Part shown: positions 30,603-36,658 of the stretch, one piece after another
How positions within the stretch are numbered: the stretch's first letter is position 1
Layout of the letters: every line of letters starts with the position of its first letter
Assembly: GCA_963518955.1 (NCBI GenBank)
Contig: CAUQKI010000018.1
Coordinates: 1 to 36,658 of the forward strand
Source: JABCPE02 sp963518955
GTDB taxonomy: Bacteria; Bacteroidota; Bacteroidia; Flavobacteriales; Weeksellaceae
DNA length: 36,658 bases
Direction of reading: 5' to 3'
The notes under the pieces: model-generated
What the model saw: only the letters and a program-made list of their open reading frames with translations
Told to the model about the DNA's origin: nothing
Databases searched by the model: none
Position numbers and translations under genes: made by a program

Positions 30603-30685
30603 GGAGGGTTGCCGGAGTGGTTAACGGAGCAGTTTGCTAAACTGTCGACTTTCGGGTCGCATGAGTTCGAATCTCATACCCTCCG
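30603..30685 (+). tRNA. tRNA-Ser (anticodon GCT)
   Basis: Acceptor arms GGAGGGT and ACCCTCC pair, the anticodon loop in CAGTTTGCTAAACTG gives GCU (reads AGC/AGU), and a long variable arm (class II) lies before the T-arm GAGTTCGAATCTC. The discriminator is G. The 3' CCA is not encoded. Confidence 0.95.
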
Positions 30686-30701
30686 CAACTGGTATAATAT
30701 T

Positions 30702-30776
30702 CGGGGTGTAGCGTAGCCCGGTCATCGCGCCTGGTTTGGGACCAGGAGGTCGCAGGTTCGAATCCTGCCACCCCGA
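30702..30776 (+). tRNA. tRNA-Pro (anticodon TGG)
   Basis: Acceptor arms CGGGGTG and CACCCCG pair; the stem CTGGT-TTGGG-ACCAG contains UGG; T-arm CAGGTTCGAATCCTG. Discriminator A, no encoded CCA. It lies 16 bases after tRNA-Ser. Confidence 0.95.
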
Positions 30777-30812
30777 CAAAAGTTTATTAGTTCTTTTAAA
30801 AAACTAATTAAT

Positions 30813-30886
30813 GGGTGCGTAGCTCAGCTGGATAGAGCATCTGCCTTCTAAGCAGACGGTCAAAGGTTCGAATCCTTTCGCGCTCA
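30813..30886 (+). tRNA. tRNA-Arg (anticodon TCT)
   Basis: Acceptor GGGTGCG pairs with CGCGCTC (two G-U pairs), the anticodon arm TCTGC-CTTCTAA-GCAGA gives UCU (reads AGA/AGG), and the T-arm is AAAGGTTCGAATCCTTT. Discriminator A, no encoded CCA. AGA is a frequent arginine codon in the nearby genes. Confidence 0.95.
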
Positions 30887-30900
30887 CGGATTTTAAATAA

Positions 30901-30930
30901 AAACATCTTCAATTTTTGGAGATGTTTTTT
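30901..30930 (+). terminator. Terminator of the tRNA cluster
   Basis: AAACATCT pairs with AGATGTTT (plus T-G and C-G pairs inside) and is followed by a T run, 15 bases after tRNA-Arg. Confidence 0.85.
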
Positions 30931-30977
30931 TATTTGTTGAAAATTAAAAATCTATTTAAATACTTGAAATTTCACTT

Positions 30978-30993
30978 TTTGACAAATATCAAA
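30978..30993. promoter_or_regulatory. Crp/Fnr-type palindrome TTTGA-N6-TCAAA upstream of tolC
   Basis: A perfect 5-base inverted repeat with a 6-base centre has the geometry of Crp-family sites (compare TGTGA-N6-TCACA). Its centre is about 63 bases before the tolC ATG, and it contains TTGAC, so it may cover the -33 region. A Crp/Fnr-family regulator is encoded just after the operon. Binding is an inference. Confidence 0.4.
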
Positions 30994-31048
30994 GGATGTT
31001 TATCATATTTCATGGAAATTTGCACCATCAAATAAACAAACAAAACAT

Positions 31049-32449
31049 ATGACAAGTAAGAAAAAGTTGTATTATGCATTATTATTTATGTCTTCTTTTA
31101 GTTTTGGGCAGTCTTCTTCTGACCAGCTGAAAGAACTCATTAATAGTGCATTAGAGAGAGATGGACAGTACCAGCAGCAAAATCTGGAACTGCAATATGT
31201 GGATATTGACCAAAAGAGATTAACCGATACTTTTCTTCCGAAAGTGGAGCTGACAGGAAGAGTAGGTTATATGGACACGCGAATAAATTACACTTCGCCA
31301 GAGTTTGGTATTCCACGGGTTCCTCCTCTGTTTCCAGGGATGATGGTGCCTTCGCAGAATAACACTTTAGGAATTTCTGGGTTTTCGGGAGCATCTAAAT
31401 TACAGGCTTCTGTGGTGCTTTATTCAGGAGGAAAAGTAGGACATTTGAAAAAAGCCTTAAACGAGAAAAAACTTTCCCAGCAGGAACTTTTATCTAGCAG
31501 TAAGAATGAAGTGATTACTTCTATTGCGAAAATCTATGACCAGTTTGCATTGGTTCATCAGTCTAAAAAAGTTTTAGATGAAAGTAAAAAAAGACTGGAA
31601 ATCAACAGAAAAACAGCAGAAAAAGCGCTTGGATACGGGCTGATAACGCCGTATGATTTTAAGAAAATAGAACTGGCGCAGGTCACGCTGGATACCAAAA
31701 TGATAGAATACGAAGGAAAGCGCGAACTGCTTATCACTCAGCTGCATATCCTCACAGGAATGGACAAGGAGCGCATCGCGGAGATAGAGCCAGATTTACA
31801 GGTTTTAAACTATCTAGTGGAGGACAAATCCATAGAAAACAGACCTGAAATAAAAGCCCTAAACCACGGAATAGCCGCGGCGGAATACAAAATAAAAGCT
31901 GAGAAAACTTGGTGGATTCCAAAGGTGCAGCTTTCTACTTCGCTGTCTTACTTTGGGCTTTATGGCGACCATATTCAGACTTCTAATGATGTGGTTCCTC
32001 ATTTGGTGAAAAAACTGGATATTCATACCAAACCGCTTAGTCTTTTCCCGATGTTTAATGCTGGAATAGGCTTTAAATGGAGCCTTTTCGATGGGAATAC
32101 AGGAAAACGAGAAGCTGAAAAGAGCAAGATAGACAAAATGGTTTTGGAGAACAAAAAAGCAGATGCACAGAGAAAATTGCAGCTAAATCTTGCGAATAAT
32201 CAGACCAATTATGACATTGCTTTGGCGCAGATAGAATTAAAGGATAAGGCTCGTAAAATCGCCAAAAATGCATTAGACCAAGTGGAAAAAGAATTCCGCT
32301 ACGGTGTGAAAAAATCTATGGATCTGATAGATGCTGAAAATGATTTGGAAAAGGCTGAATTAGAATACAAAACAGCTGTATTTAACCAAAGAAGAGCAGC
32401 AATAGAACTGATGAGATCCACACAAAATTTAGATGTAGAAAAATTTTAA
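31049..32449 (+). CDS. TolC-family outer-membrane efflux protein
   Basis: A 466-residue outer-membrane channel. The signal peptide (MTSKKKLYYALLFMSSFSFG) is followed by the TolC repeat structure: long coiled-coil helices (about 140-230 and 350-460) between beta-barrel segments, with EALGYGLITPYDFKKIELAQ-like and EKEFRYGVKKSMDLIDAEND repeats (the second at about 420-440), which are the equatorial GxxxxxDxxxA-type motifs of the two halves. It forms the exit duct for the HlyD/ABC2 pump encoded 49 bases downstream. An efflux role is established for the family; the drug or metabolite is unknown. The 5' region has a Crp-type palindrome. Confidence 0.9.
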   Translation: MTSKKKLYYALLFMSSFSFGQSSSDQLKELINSALERDGQYQQQNLELQYVDIDQKRLTDTFLPKVELTGRVGYMDTRINYTSPEFGIPRVPPLFPGMMVPSQNNTLGISGFSGASKLQASVVLYSGGKVGHLKKALNEKKLSQQELLSSSKNEVITSIAKIYDQFALVHQSKKVLDESKKRLEINRKTAEKALGYGLITPYDFKKIELAQVTLDTKMIEYEGKRELLITQLHILTGMDKERIAEIEPDLQVLNYLVEDKSIENRPEIKALNHGIAAAEYKIKAEKTWWIPKVQLSTSLSYFGLYGDHIQTSNDVVPHLVKKLDIHTKPLSLFPMFNAGIGFKWSLFDGNTGKREAEKSKIDKMVLENKKADAQRKLQLNLANNQTNYDIALAQIELKDKARKIAKNALDQVEKEFRYGVKKSMDLIDAENDLEKAELEYKTAVFNQRRAAIELMRSTQNLDVEKF

Positions 32450-32498
32450 TAACAAACAAACTGAATAATTTTAACAATCAAATAAAATCAACAAAGAA

Positions 32499-33479
32499 AT
32501 GAAACTAAACGATATAAAAATTAAAAATAATACTGTAAAATCTGCTCTTTTATTGACTGCATTTGCATTGGTTTCTTGTAACAGCGAAAAACAGGAAAGC
32601 GCAGTGGAAGGAAAAGTGAAAAAAGAAGTGATTTCTTTCGCTCCGAAAATCACAGGGAGAATTTTGGAAATCTATGTAGAAGAAGGGCAGACAGTAAAGG
32701 CAGGAGACACACTCGCGAAGATAGATGCGCCAGAGATTTCGGCTAAAATAGCTCAGGCTCAGGGGGCAACTCATGCAGCGACTGCACAAGCTGAGATGGC
32801 AAGAAATGGCGCTACGGCAAACCAATTAAGCCAGCTAAGAGCCAAAGAAAGAGGACTTCGTGAGCAGTATGAATACGCACAAAAATCATACAACAGAGCT
32901 ACTAATATGTTCAAAGACAGTCTGATGTCGCCACAGGCATACGATGAAGTTATAGCTAAATACCAAGGTGCAAAAGCGCAATATGATGCGGTAATCGCGG
33001 AGCTGAGAGATGTGGAGAACGGAACTCGTTATGAGAGAATCAGTATGGCGGCAGGACAGGCTGAGCAGGCAGCAGGAGTACTACAAGAGGCAAAAGTAGC
33101 CTATTCGGAGCGATATGTGATTGCTACCAGCGATATGGAAATAGAATCTATCACACTTCACAAAGGTGAGCTGGCGACAGCAGGATTTGCGCTGTTCAAT
33201 GGATATCTGCCAGAGAGCACTTATTTCAGATTTACTGTTCCAGAAGGGCAGATTGCAAAATACCAAAAAGGGCAGACTGTAAATATGGAAGTAGTGTATA
33301 ACAAAGCTGCTGTTTCAGGGAAGATAATGACGATAAAGCAACTGACCAAATATGCCGATGTGACCACTGCTTTCCCAGATTATAAAATGCAGGAAGCTGT
33401 TTATGAAATAAAAGTAAAACCACAGGATATTCAGCAGACAAAAAATATCTTGGTAAACTCTAATGTAATCCTAAAATAA
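32499..33479 (+). CDS. HlyD-family periplasmic adaptor (membrane fusion) lipoprotein
   Basis: A 326-residue adaptor linking the inner-membrane permease to TolC. The signal peptide ends in ALVSC, a lipobox with Cys27. The lipoyl half-motif VISFAPKITGRILEIYVEEG (about 44-63) with GQTVKAGDTLAKIDAPEI is followed by a helical hairpin (about 80-195) rich in Ala/Gln/Glu, then the second lipoyl and beta-barrel part (DMEIESITLHKGELATAGF and FTVPEGQIAKYQKGQTVNME). The stop codon overlaps the next ATG (TAATG), so it is coupled to the permease. Resembles YhiI-type adaptors. Confidence 0.9.
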   Translation: MKLNDIKIKNNTVKSALLLTAFALVSCNSEKQESAVEGKVKKEVISFAPKITGRILEIYVEEGQTVKAGDTLAKIDAPEISAKIAQAQGATHAATAQAEMARNGATANQLSQLRAKERGLREQYEYAQKSYNRATNMFKDSLMSPQAYDEVIAKYQGAKAQYDAVIAELRDVENGTRYERISMAAGQAEQAAGVLQEAKVAYSERYVIATSDMEIESITLHKGELATAGFALFNGYLPESTYFRFTVPEGQIAKYQKGQTVNMEVVYNKAAVSGKIMTIKQLTKYADVTTAFPDYKMQEAVYEIKVKPQDIQQTKNILVNSNVILK

Positions 33480-34657
33480 TGAAAAAGTTTATTCACTTAC
33501 TAAAGCGTGAGTTTAAAATATTCTTAGCAAATGACACCCTGCGAAGTGTATTTATCCTCGGGCCTATAGTTTATGGACTGCTCATTGGGTTTACCTACAA
33601 AGAAGGAAAAGTGGACAATCTCCCAGTGATAGTCATAGACCAAGACCACACACCCACATCCTCCACAGTGGTGGATATGCTGGGAGACAATAAAACGATA
33701 AAAGTCCTCCACTATGCCCAAGAGCCACTAAGACTGGAAGATGAAGTCATCAAAACCAAAGCTGCCGCAGTGGTAAAAATCCCTGAAAACTTTGAGAAAG
33801 ATATATTGCTGAGAAAATATCCTGAAATAAATGTTTATGTAAATACAGGAAATGTTCTTACTGCGAATTTCTCTTCCAAAGCGATTCAGGTGACACTCGG
33901 GACGCTGTCTGCAGGAATGGAAATGAAAACCCTCCAAAAGAGAGGTGTCAATGCAGAACAAGCAAAGATGCAGTACGAACCTTTCAAGGCGAACTACATC
34001 ACGATGTTTAACACCACTTCCAACTATCTTATTTTCATGTGGCCTGCCATGATGGGTGTGGTCTTTCAGCAGGTGGTGCTGCTTGCTATGGCGGTAAGTT
34101 TCGCTTCAGATTTCCGCAGAAAGAGTTTCTTGGAGAATTATAAAGGAAGTCCTGCCATTCTAATGCTCATTATGAAATGCCTTCCTATCTGGATAATTTC
34201 TGTGGTGAATGTGCTGATACTTTCGGCGATGGGCTGGTATTTTAAGATACCTGTTTTAGAAAATATATTTGGATTTGCGATTCTTGCTACGGTTTTCATC
34301 ATGACCTGCACATTTTTGGGCGCACTTTTCAGTGTTCTCTTACCAAATGCCTTGAAGGCGACGCAGTTTCTGATGATTATCGCTTCACCGGCGTTCATCA
34401 TCGGTGGATTTACTTGGCCAAGCAGTGCGATGCCCACAGCGATACAATATTTGGCGAATATCATTCCGCTGACGCCATTTCTGGAAGCCTTCAAGATTAT
34501 CCTTATCCAAAAGGGAAGTTTTGAACTCACTTATCCTTACTTTCAGCATTTGCTGATTTTGATGGCGGTTTATTTTGTGCTGTGTGTTTTGGCTTTAAAA
34601 TTAAAAGTAAGAAAGCTTTCACCAGTAGAAAAAGAAGAGGAAGAAGAAAATTTTTAA
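33479..34657 (+). CDS. ABC-2-type transporter permease (YhhJ-like)
   Basis: A 392-residue inner-membrane protein. One N-terminal membrane segment (about 22-40), a large extracytoplasmic domain (about 45-175, starting LPVIVIDQDHTPTSSTVVDM), then five or six membrane segments (about 180-385), with the cytoplasmic coupling-loop region RRKSFLENYKGSPAILMLIM and the family segment SPAFIIGGFTWPSSAMP near residue 305. The C-terminus is acidic (EKEEEEENF). It is an ABC2_membrane_3 protein, but no ATPase is encoded in the operon; many Bacteroidota TolC-HlyD-ABC2 operons are like this, sometimes with a second permease. It starts at the TAATG overlap with the adaptor gene. Confidence 0.88.
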   Translation: MKKFIHLLKREFKIFLANDTLRSVFILGPIVYGLLIGFTYKEGKVDNLPVIVIDQDHTPTSSTVVDMLGDNKTIKVLHYAQEPLRLEDEVIKTKAAAVVKIPENFEKDILLRKYPEINVYVNTGNVLTANFSSKAIQVTLGTLSAGMEMKTLQKRGVNAEQAKMQYEPFKANYITMFNTTSNYLIFMWPAMMGVVFQQVVLLAMAVSFASDFRRKSFLENYKGSPAILMLIMKCLPIWIISVVNVLILSAMGWYFKIPVLENIFGFAILATVFIMTCTFLGALFSVLLPNALKATQFLMIIASPAFIIGGFTWPSSAMPTAIQYLANIIPLTPFLEAFKIILIQKGSFELTYPYFQHLLILMAVYFVLCVLALKLKVRKLSPVEKEEEEENF

Positions 34658-34676
34658 ACCTAAAAAAATAAACAAA

Positions 34677-34709
34677 ATGAAGAGGGTAAAGTGGTTGTTA
34701 TATGTTTAG
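34677..34709 (+). other. Ten-codon reading frame, possible remnant of a gene start
   Basis: ATG AAG AGG GTA AAG TGG TTG TTA TAT GTT TAG encodes MKRVKWLLYV, like the first residues of a membrane protein. It begins 19 bases after the permease stop and ends 12 bases before a terminator. It could be the stump of a deleted second permease or simply chance. Confidence 0.25.
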
Positions 34710-34721
34710 TTTGTTTGTTTG

Positions 34722-34755
34722 AATGCCTTGGCTGAAAAAGTCAAGGCATTTTTTA
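34722..34755 (+). terminator. Terminator of the tolC-hlyD-permease operon
   Basis: AATGCCTTG pairs with CAAGGCATT around an 11-base loop and is followed by six T. An ATG at 34723 in the stem is therefore not the start of the regulator gene. Confidence 0.88.
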
Positions 34756-34779
34756 GTAAATTGCACCAAAATTTCAGGA

Positions 34780-35337
34780 ATGATATTAGATTATCTCAGT
34801 CAGCATGTGGAGATTAACGAGACGATTAAGGCTTTTTTTGAAAAAGAGTGTATTCGAGAATTTTACGAAGAAGGTAGTGAAATAAGCGGCTGCGGACAGT
34901 TTAACCGAAAGATATATTTCGTGGAGGAAGGTCTTACGCGGACTTTTTACTATGAAAAAGGCAAAGATATCACGAGTAATTTCTACACCGAGGGCAAAAT
35001 CATGGCGCAGATAGATACGATCTACAACGGCGAACCCTCGCGCTACGGCATACAGGCGATAGAGAAAAGCGTCATCGTTTCCTGCGAATACCACAAGCTG
35101 GAAGCCACACTGAATGTCTCTAAGGAGTATTCCGAGTTCAGCAGATTCGTTCTGGGAAAACTAATGACACAGATGCAGGAGCGGATAGCCTCCCTGCAAT
35201 ACATGACCGCAAAAGAAAAATACAGCCACCTGATGGAGAAAAATCCCAGCATCATACTAAGGGCGCCGCTCGGCATGGTGGCTTCTTACCTTGGGATTAC
35301 GCAGGAAACACTGAGCAGAATAAGAAGTAACGGCTGA
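34780..35337 (+). CDS. Crp/Fnr-family transcriptional regulator
   Basis: A 185-residue regulator with an N-terminal cyclic-nucleotide-binding-type domain (about 10-120, including KIYFVEEGLTRTFYYEKGKD) and a C-terminal helix-turn-helix (about 160-182, LRAPLGMVASYLGITQETLS followed by RIRS). No PRR-type phosphate-binding cassette or FNR cysteines are visible, so the effector is unknown. The start at 34780 is preferred because the longer frame begins in the terminator. It is transcribed separately from the efflux operon. The 3' half of the gene is richer in G and C than its neighbours, with codons such as GCG and CGG, which may hint at recent arrival or just local drift. It may act on the TTTGA-N6-TCAAA site upstream of tolC (inference). 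Confidence 0.86.
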   Translation: MILDYLSQHVEINETIKAFFEKECIREFYEEGSEISGCGQFNRKIYFVEEGLTRTFYYEKGKDITSNFYTEGKIMAQIDTIYNGEPSRYGIQAIEKSVIVSCEYHKLEATLNVSKEYSEFSRFVLGKLMTQMQERIASLQYMTAKEKYSHLMEKNPSIILRAPLGMVASYLGITQETLSRIRSNG

Positions 35338-35360
35338 TAGTGGTTTTATTAGTCTGGTTT

Positions 35361-35774
35361 TTAATTGTGAATACCTCGCTTTTTTCTTTTTTCAAAATAG
35401 TATATACCAATATAAAAAGAAAAAATACAAATAACACAAGGAATGATGGATTTGTATAAAACATTTATATTGATTTCCTCCTCTAAATAGGTAGACCAGC
35501 AAGCATATCGATGAGAAAATTCCACTTTATTAGCATATAACCAAAATGCCAAAACAATAAGAAGCAAAATATACTTGGCAATAGGTTTTTCAATAGGCTT
35601 AAAAATAATGCTATATAAAAATACAAAGCAAAATTGGATAGGCATAAAATGCAAAATCCCTATAATGATATCGCTTTCTCCATCGATACAAGAATATCCA
35701 TTTGGTAGGAATAAAATCATTTGGAGGCTACCAACAATCACGGATAAGATACTTATTTTAATACTTTCTTTCAT
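35361..35774 (-). CDS. Hypothetical four-helix membrane protein
   Basis: A 137-residue protein with about four hydrophobic segments (residues about 6-24, 39-58, 66-84 and 110-128), a Cys-containing first loop (NGYSCIDGESD) and a basic C-terminal end (FEKRKKRGIHN). I do not recognise a family. Its ATG overlaps the stop of the upstream gene (4 bases, ATGA), so the two are translationally coupled. Base composition is low in GC. It is convergent with the Crp/Fnr-type regulator gene 23 bases away; no terminator is obvious there. Confidence 0.6.
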   Translation of the reverse strand: MKESIKISILSVIVGSLQMILFLPNGYSCIDGESDIIIGILHFMPIQFCFVFLYSIIFKPIEKPIAKYILLLIVLAFWLYANKVEFSHRYACWSTYLEEEININVLYKSIIPCVICIFSFYIGIYYFEKRKKRGIHN

Positions 35775-36184
35775 TTTCTGTAATTTCTTGTGTATTCATA
35801 TTCATATTGATGATTGGTATAAGTGTTACATTCATACCCTAAATGAATGATATAGTGCTTGAATCTTGGTTTTAAGGCGATACTATCCAATTTGTTTTTT
35901 ATGTAGATGGCTTTTTCTTTGGAAGATAAAGTATCTGCGCAAGGGATATCCTCTATATATACCGTATAGGTAGTATCTTTTTCTAGATCATATTCGGGCG
36001 AGATGGTTATTTCATTGGTTTTAAAAACTACTTTTAAATGTTCGGTAAGCTGTTTTTCGGCTTCGGTTCGCTCCAAAGCATTAGGAGTTGTAAACCAATA
36101 CACTATGAACAAGCCGTATCTTACAAATATAAAAACAGCTATCAATACACCTAAAAGGGCAAATATGATTGTTTTATGTTTCAT
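35771..36184 (-). CDS. Hypothetical membrane-anchored protein
   Basis: A 137-residue protein with one N-terminal membrane segment (about 6-32) and an extracytoplasmic domain of about 100 residues (ITISPEYDLEKDTTYTVYIE in the middle, two Cys at about 92 and 119, ending YEYEYTRNYRK). Unknown family. It is coupled to the following membrane protein through a 4-base overlap. With the truncated gene upstream it forms a short accessory cluster of the sort that accumulates near polymorphic toxins; that is context only. Confidence 0.6.
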   Translation of the reverse strand: MKHKTIIFALLGVLIAVFIFVRYGLFIVYWFTTPNALERTEAEKQLTEHLKVVFKTNEITISPEYDLEKDTTYTVYIEDIPCADTLSSKEKAIYIKNKLDSIALKPRFKHYIIHLGYECNTYTNHQYEYEYTRNYRK

Positions 36185-36239
36185 TTTCAGATTAGGGTAT
36201 AAGCATACTTTATAAAAGTTTCTTTTATTGTATATGTTT

Positions 36240-36658
36240 TTATATAATCACACTCTTCCATTTTTCAGGGTCTCTGTTTTCTGGTAAATACTGTTCTTTG
36301 ATAGTGTCTAATAGCCAACGTTCTTCTACAAGTTTGTATTTGTACTCGCGCTTATAATTCATTCTTGCATACTCTCTATCGGTAAAGATAGAGGCTTTTT
36401 TACCTGAGATTTGCACTTCGGTAATGTTTTCTTTGGAGGGGTCGTAGTTAGGAGGAAAGATGTGACTGGTGTACTCAGCGCCACCATATTTGCGTTCGCG
36501 TTCGGTGATGTATTCCTTATAAATAGGGATACAAAGCTCGGTTTGCTTTTTGCAAAAGTCTTCCCAAGAGAGGGTTTTCTTTTTCTCCACTTCTTCTTCA
36601 TCCACTCTGTTGGCTTCTGTTTCCCAGTCGTACATCGCTTGCAAGAAAGCAGTGAAGC
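36240..36658 (-). CDS. NTF2-fold-like protein, possible immunity protein (5' end beyond the window)
   Basis: The visible C-terminal 139 codons are open through the right edge; FTAFLQAMYDWETEANRVDE begins the visible part and matches the first helix of small NTF2-like domains, so the true start lies beyond base 36658. The protein is charged, with WEDFCKKQTELCIPIYKEYI, YTSHIFPPNYDPSKENITEV (a strand pair) and YKLVEERWLLDTIKEQYLPE; the last part fits the closing beta-sheet of an NTF2 fold (YK...ERWLLDTI). Such proteins occur as immunity partners in Bacteroidota. The toxin is not in view. The family call is moderately secure, the immunity role is inference. Confidence 0.55.
   Translation of the reverse strand, partial: FTAFLQAMYDWETEANRVDEEEVEKKKTLSWEDFCKKQTELCIPIYKEYITERERKYGGAEYTSHIFPPNYDPSKENITEVQISGKKASIFTDREYARMNYKREYKYKLVEERWLLDTIKEQYLPENRDPEKWKSVII

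Noticed and set aside
30603..30886. tRNA cluster as an integration site
   Set aside because: No integrase or duplicated tRNA 3' end was seen on either side; the cluster has its own promoter and terminator.
34723..34779. Earlier ATG for the Crp/Fnr-type regulator
   Set aside because: It is in the stem of the efflux operon terminator; the product would carry 19 unrelated residues.

Overview
The window looks like a Flavobacteriia chromosome, most likely Weeksellaceae (Riemerella/Bergeyella/Chryseobacterium-like). The DNA is AT-rich. Promoters carry the Bacteroidota -7 element TAnnTTTG, in the best cases with TTG 19-20 bases upstream. The gene set (gliding-bacteria-type lipoproteins, DUF4834, YfhO, DUF3526 permeases, TonB receptor with a carboxypeptidase-like N-terminal domain, moxR/DUF58/Bat) is typical of that group. 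The genus is inference.

Layout. (1) 1-2.6 kb, minus strand: an accessory edge with an edge-truncated unknown gene, a membrane-anchored alpha/beta hydrolase, a SUKH (SMI1/KNR4) immunity-type protein and an exported flavodoxin-fold oxidoreductase. (2) 2.7-4.2 kb: holA and an orphan HsdR-N-type nuclease-fold gene, divergent with start codons only 3 bases apart. (3) 4.2-10.2 kb, minus strand: one tightly packed operon moxR-nrdG-nrdD-DUF58-BatD-like-BatA. The oxygen-sensitive anaerobic ribonucleotide reductase sits inside a Bat (aerotolerance-type) operon, and nrdD and DUF58 share a TAATG stop/start. (4) 10.3-13.3 kb: a dinB-family gene cut in two by about 2.47 kb of foreign-looking DNA that carries a complete Zn/Cd/Pb-type P1B ATPase and the 5' end of a yitT-family gene. 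The 7-base sequence TTCTTTT flanks the segment, and joining the two dinB halves through it restores one reading frame apart from a single TGA. (5) 13.3-15.4 kb: rlmB, a lipoprotein and a DUF4834-type protein. (6) 15.5-19.9 kb: yfhO, a PaiA-like acetyltransferase and a glycosyltransferase. (7) 19.9-24.2 kb: Tat-exported alkaline phosphatase and a TonB-dependent siderophore-type receptor. (8) 24.2-29.1 kb: a lipoprotein, then mtnN with a DUF3526 ABC transporter (two permeases and an ATPase). (9) 29.1-30.9 kb: a small membrane protein, an N-acetylmuramoyl-L-alanine amidase lipoprotein and a Ser-Pro-Arg tRNA cluster with a textbook promoter and a terminator. (10) 31.0-35.3 kb: a TolC-HlyD-ABC2 permease efflux operon without an ATPase gene, followed by a Crp/Fnr-type regulator; a palindrome with Crp geometry lies upstream of tolC. 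(11) 35.4 kb to the end, minus strand: two small membrane proteins and a truncated NTF2-fold-like gene, resembling an immunity-gene cluster.

There is no CRISPR array, rRNA, transposase or prophage module. Most of the window is ordinary chromosome. The best leads are the dinB insertion with its imported metal pump and operator-like palindrome, the nrdGD genes embedded in the Bat operon, and the Crp-type palindrome/regulator pair around the efflux operon. I do not see convincing evidence of a wholly new system.
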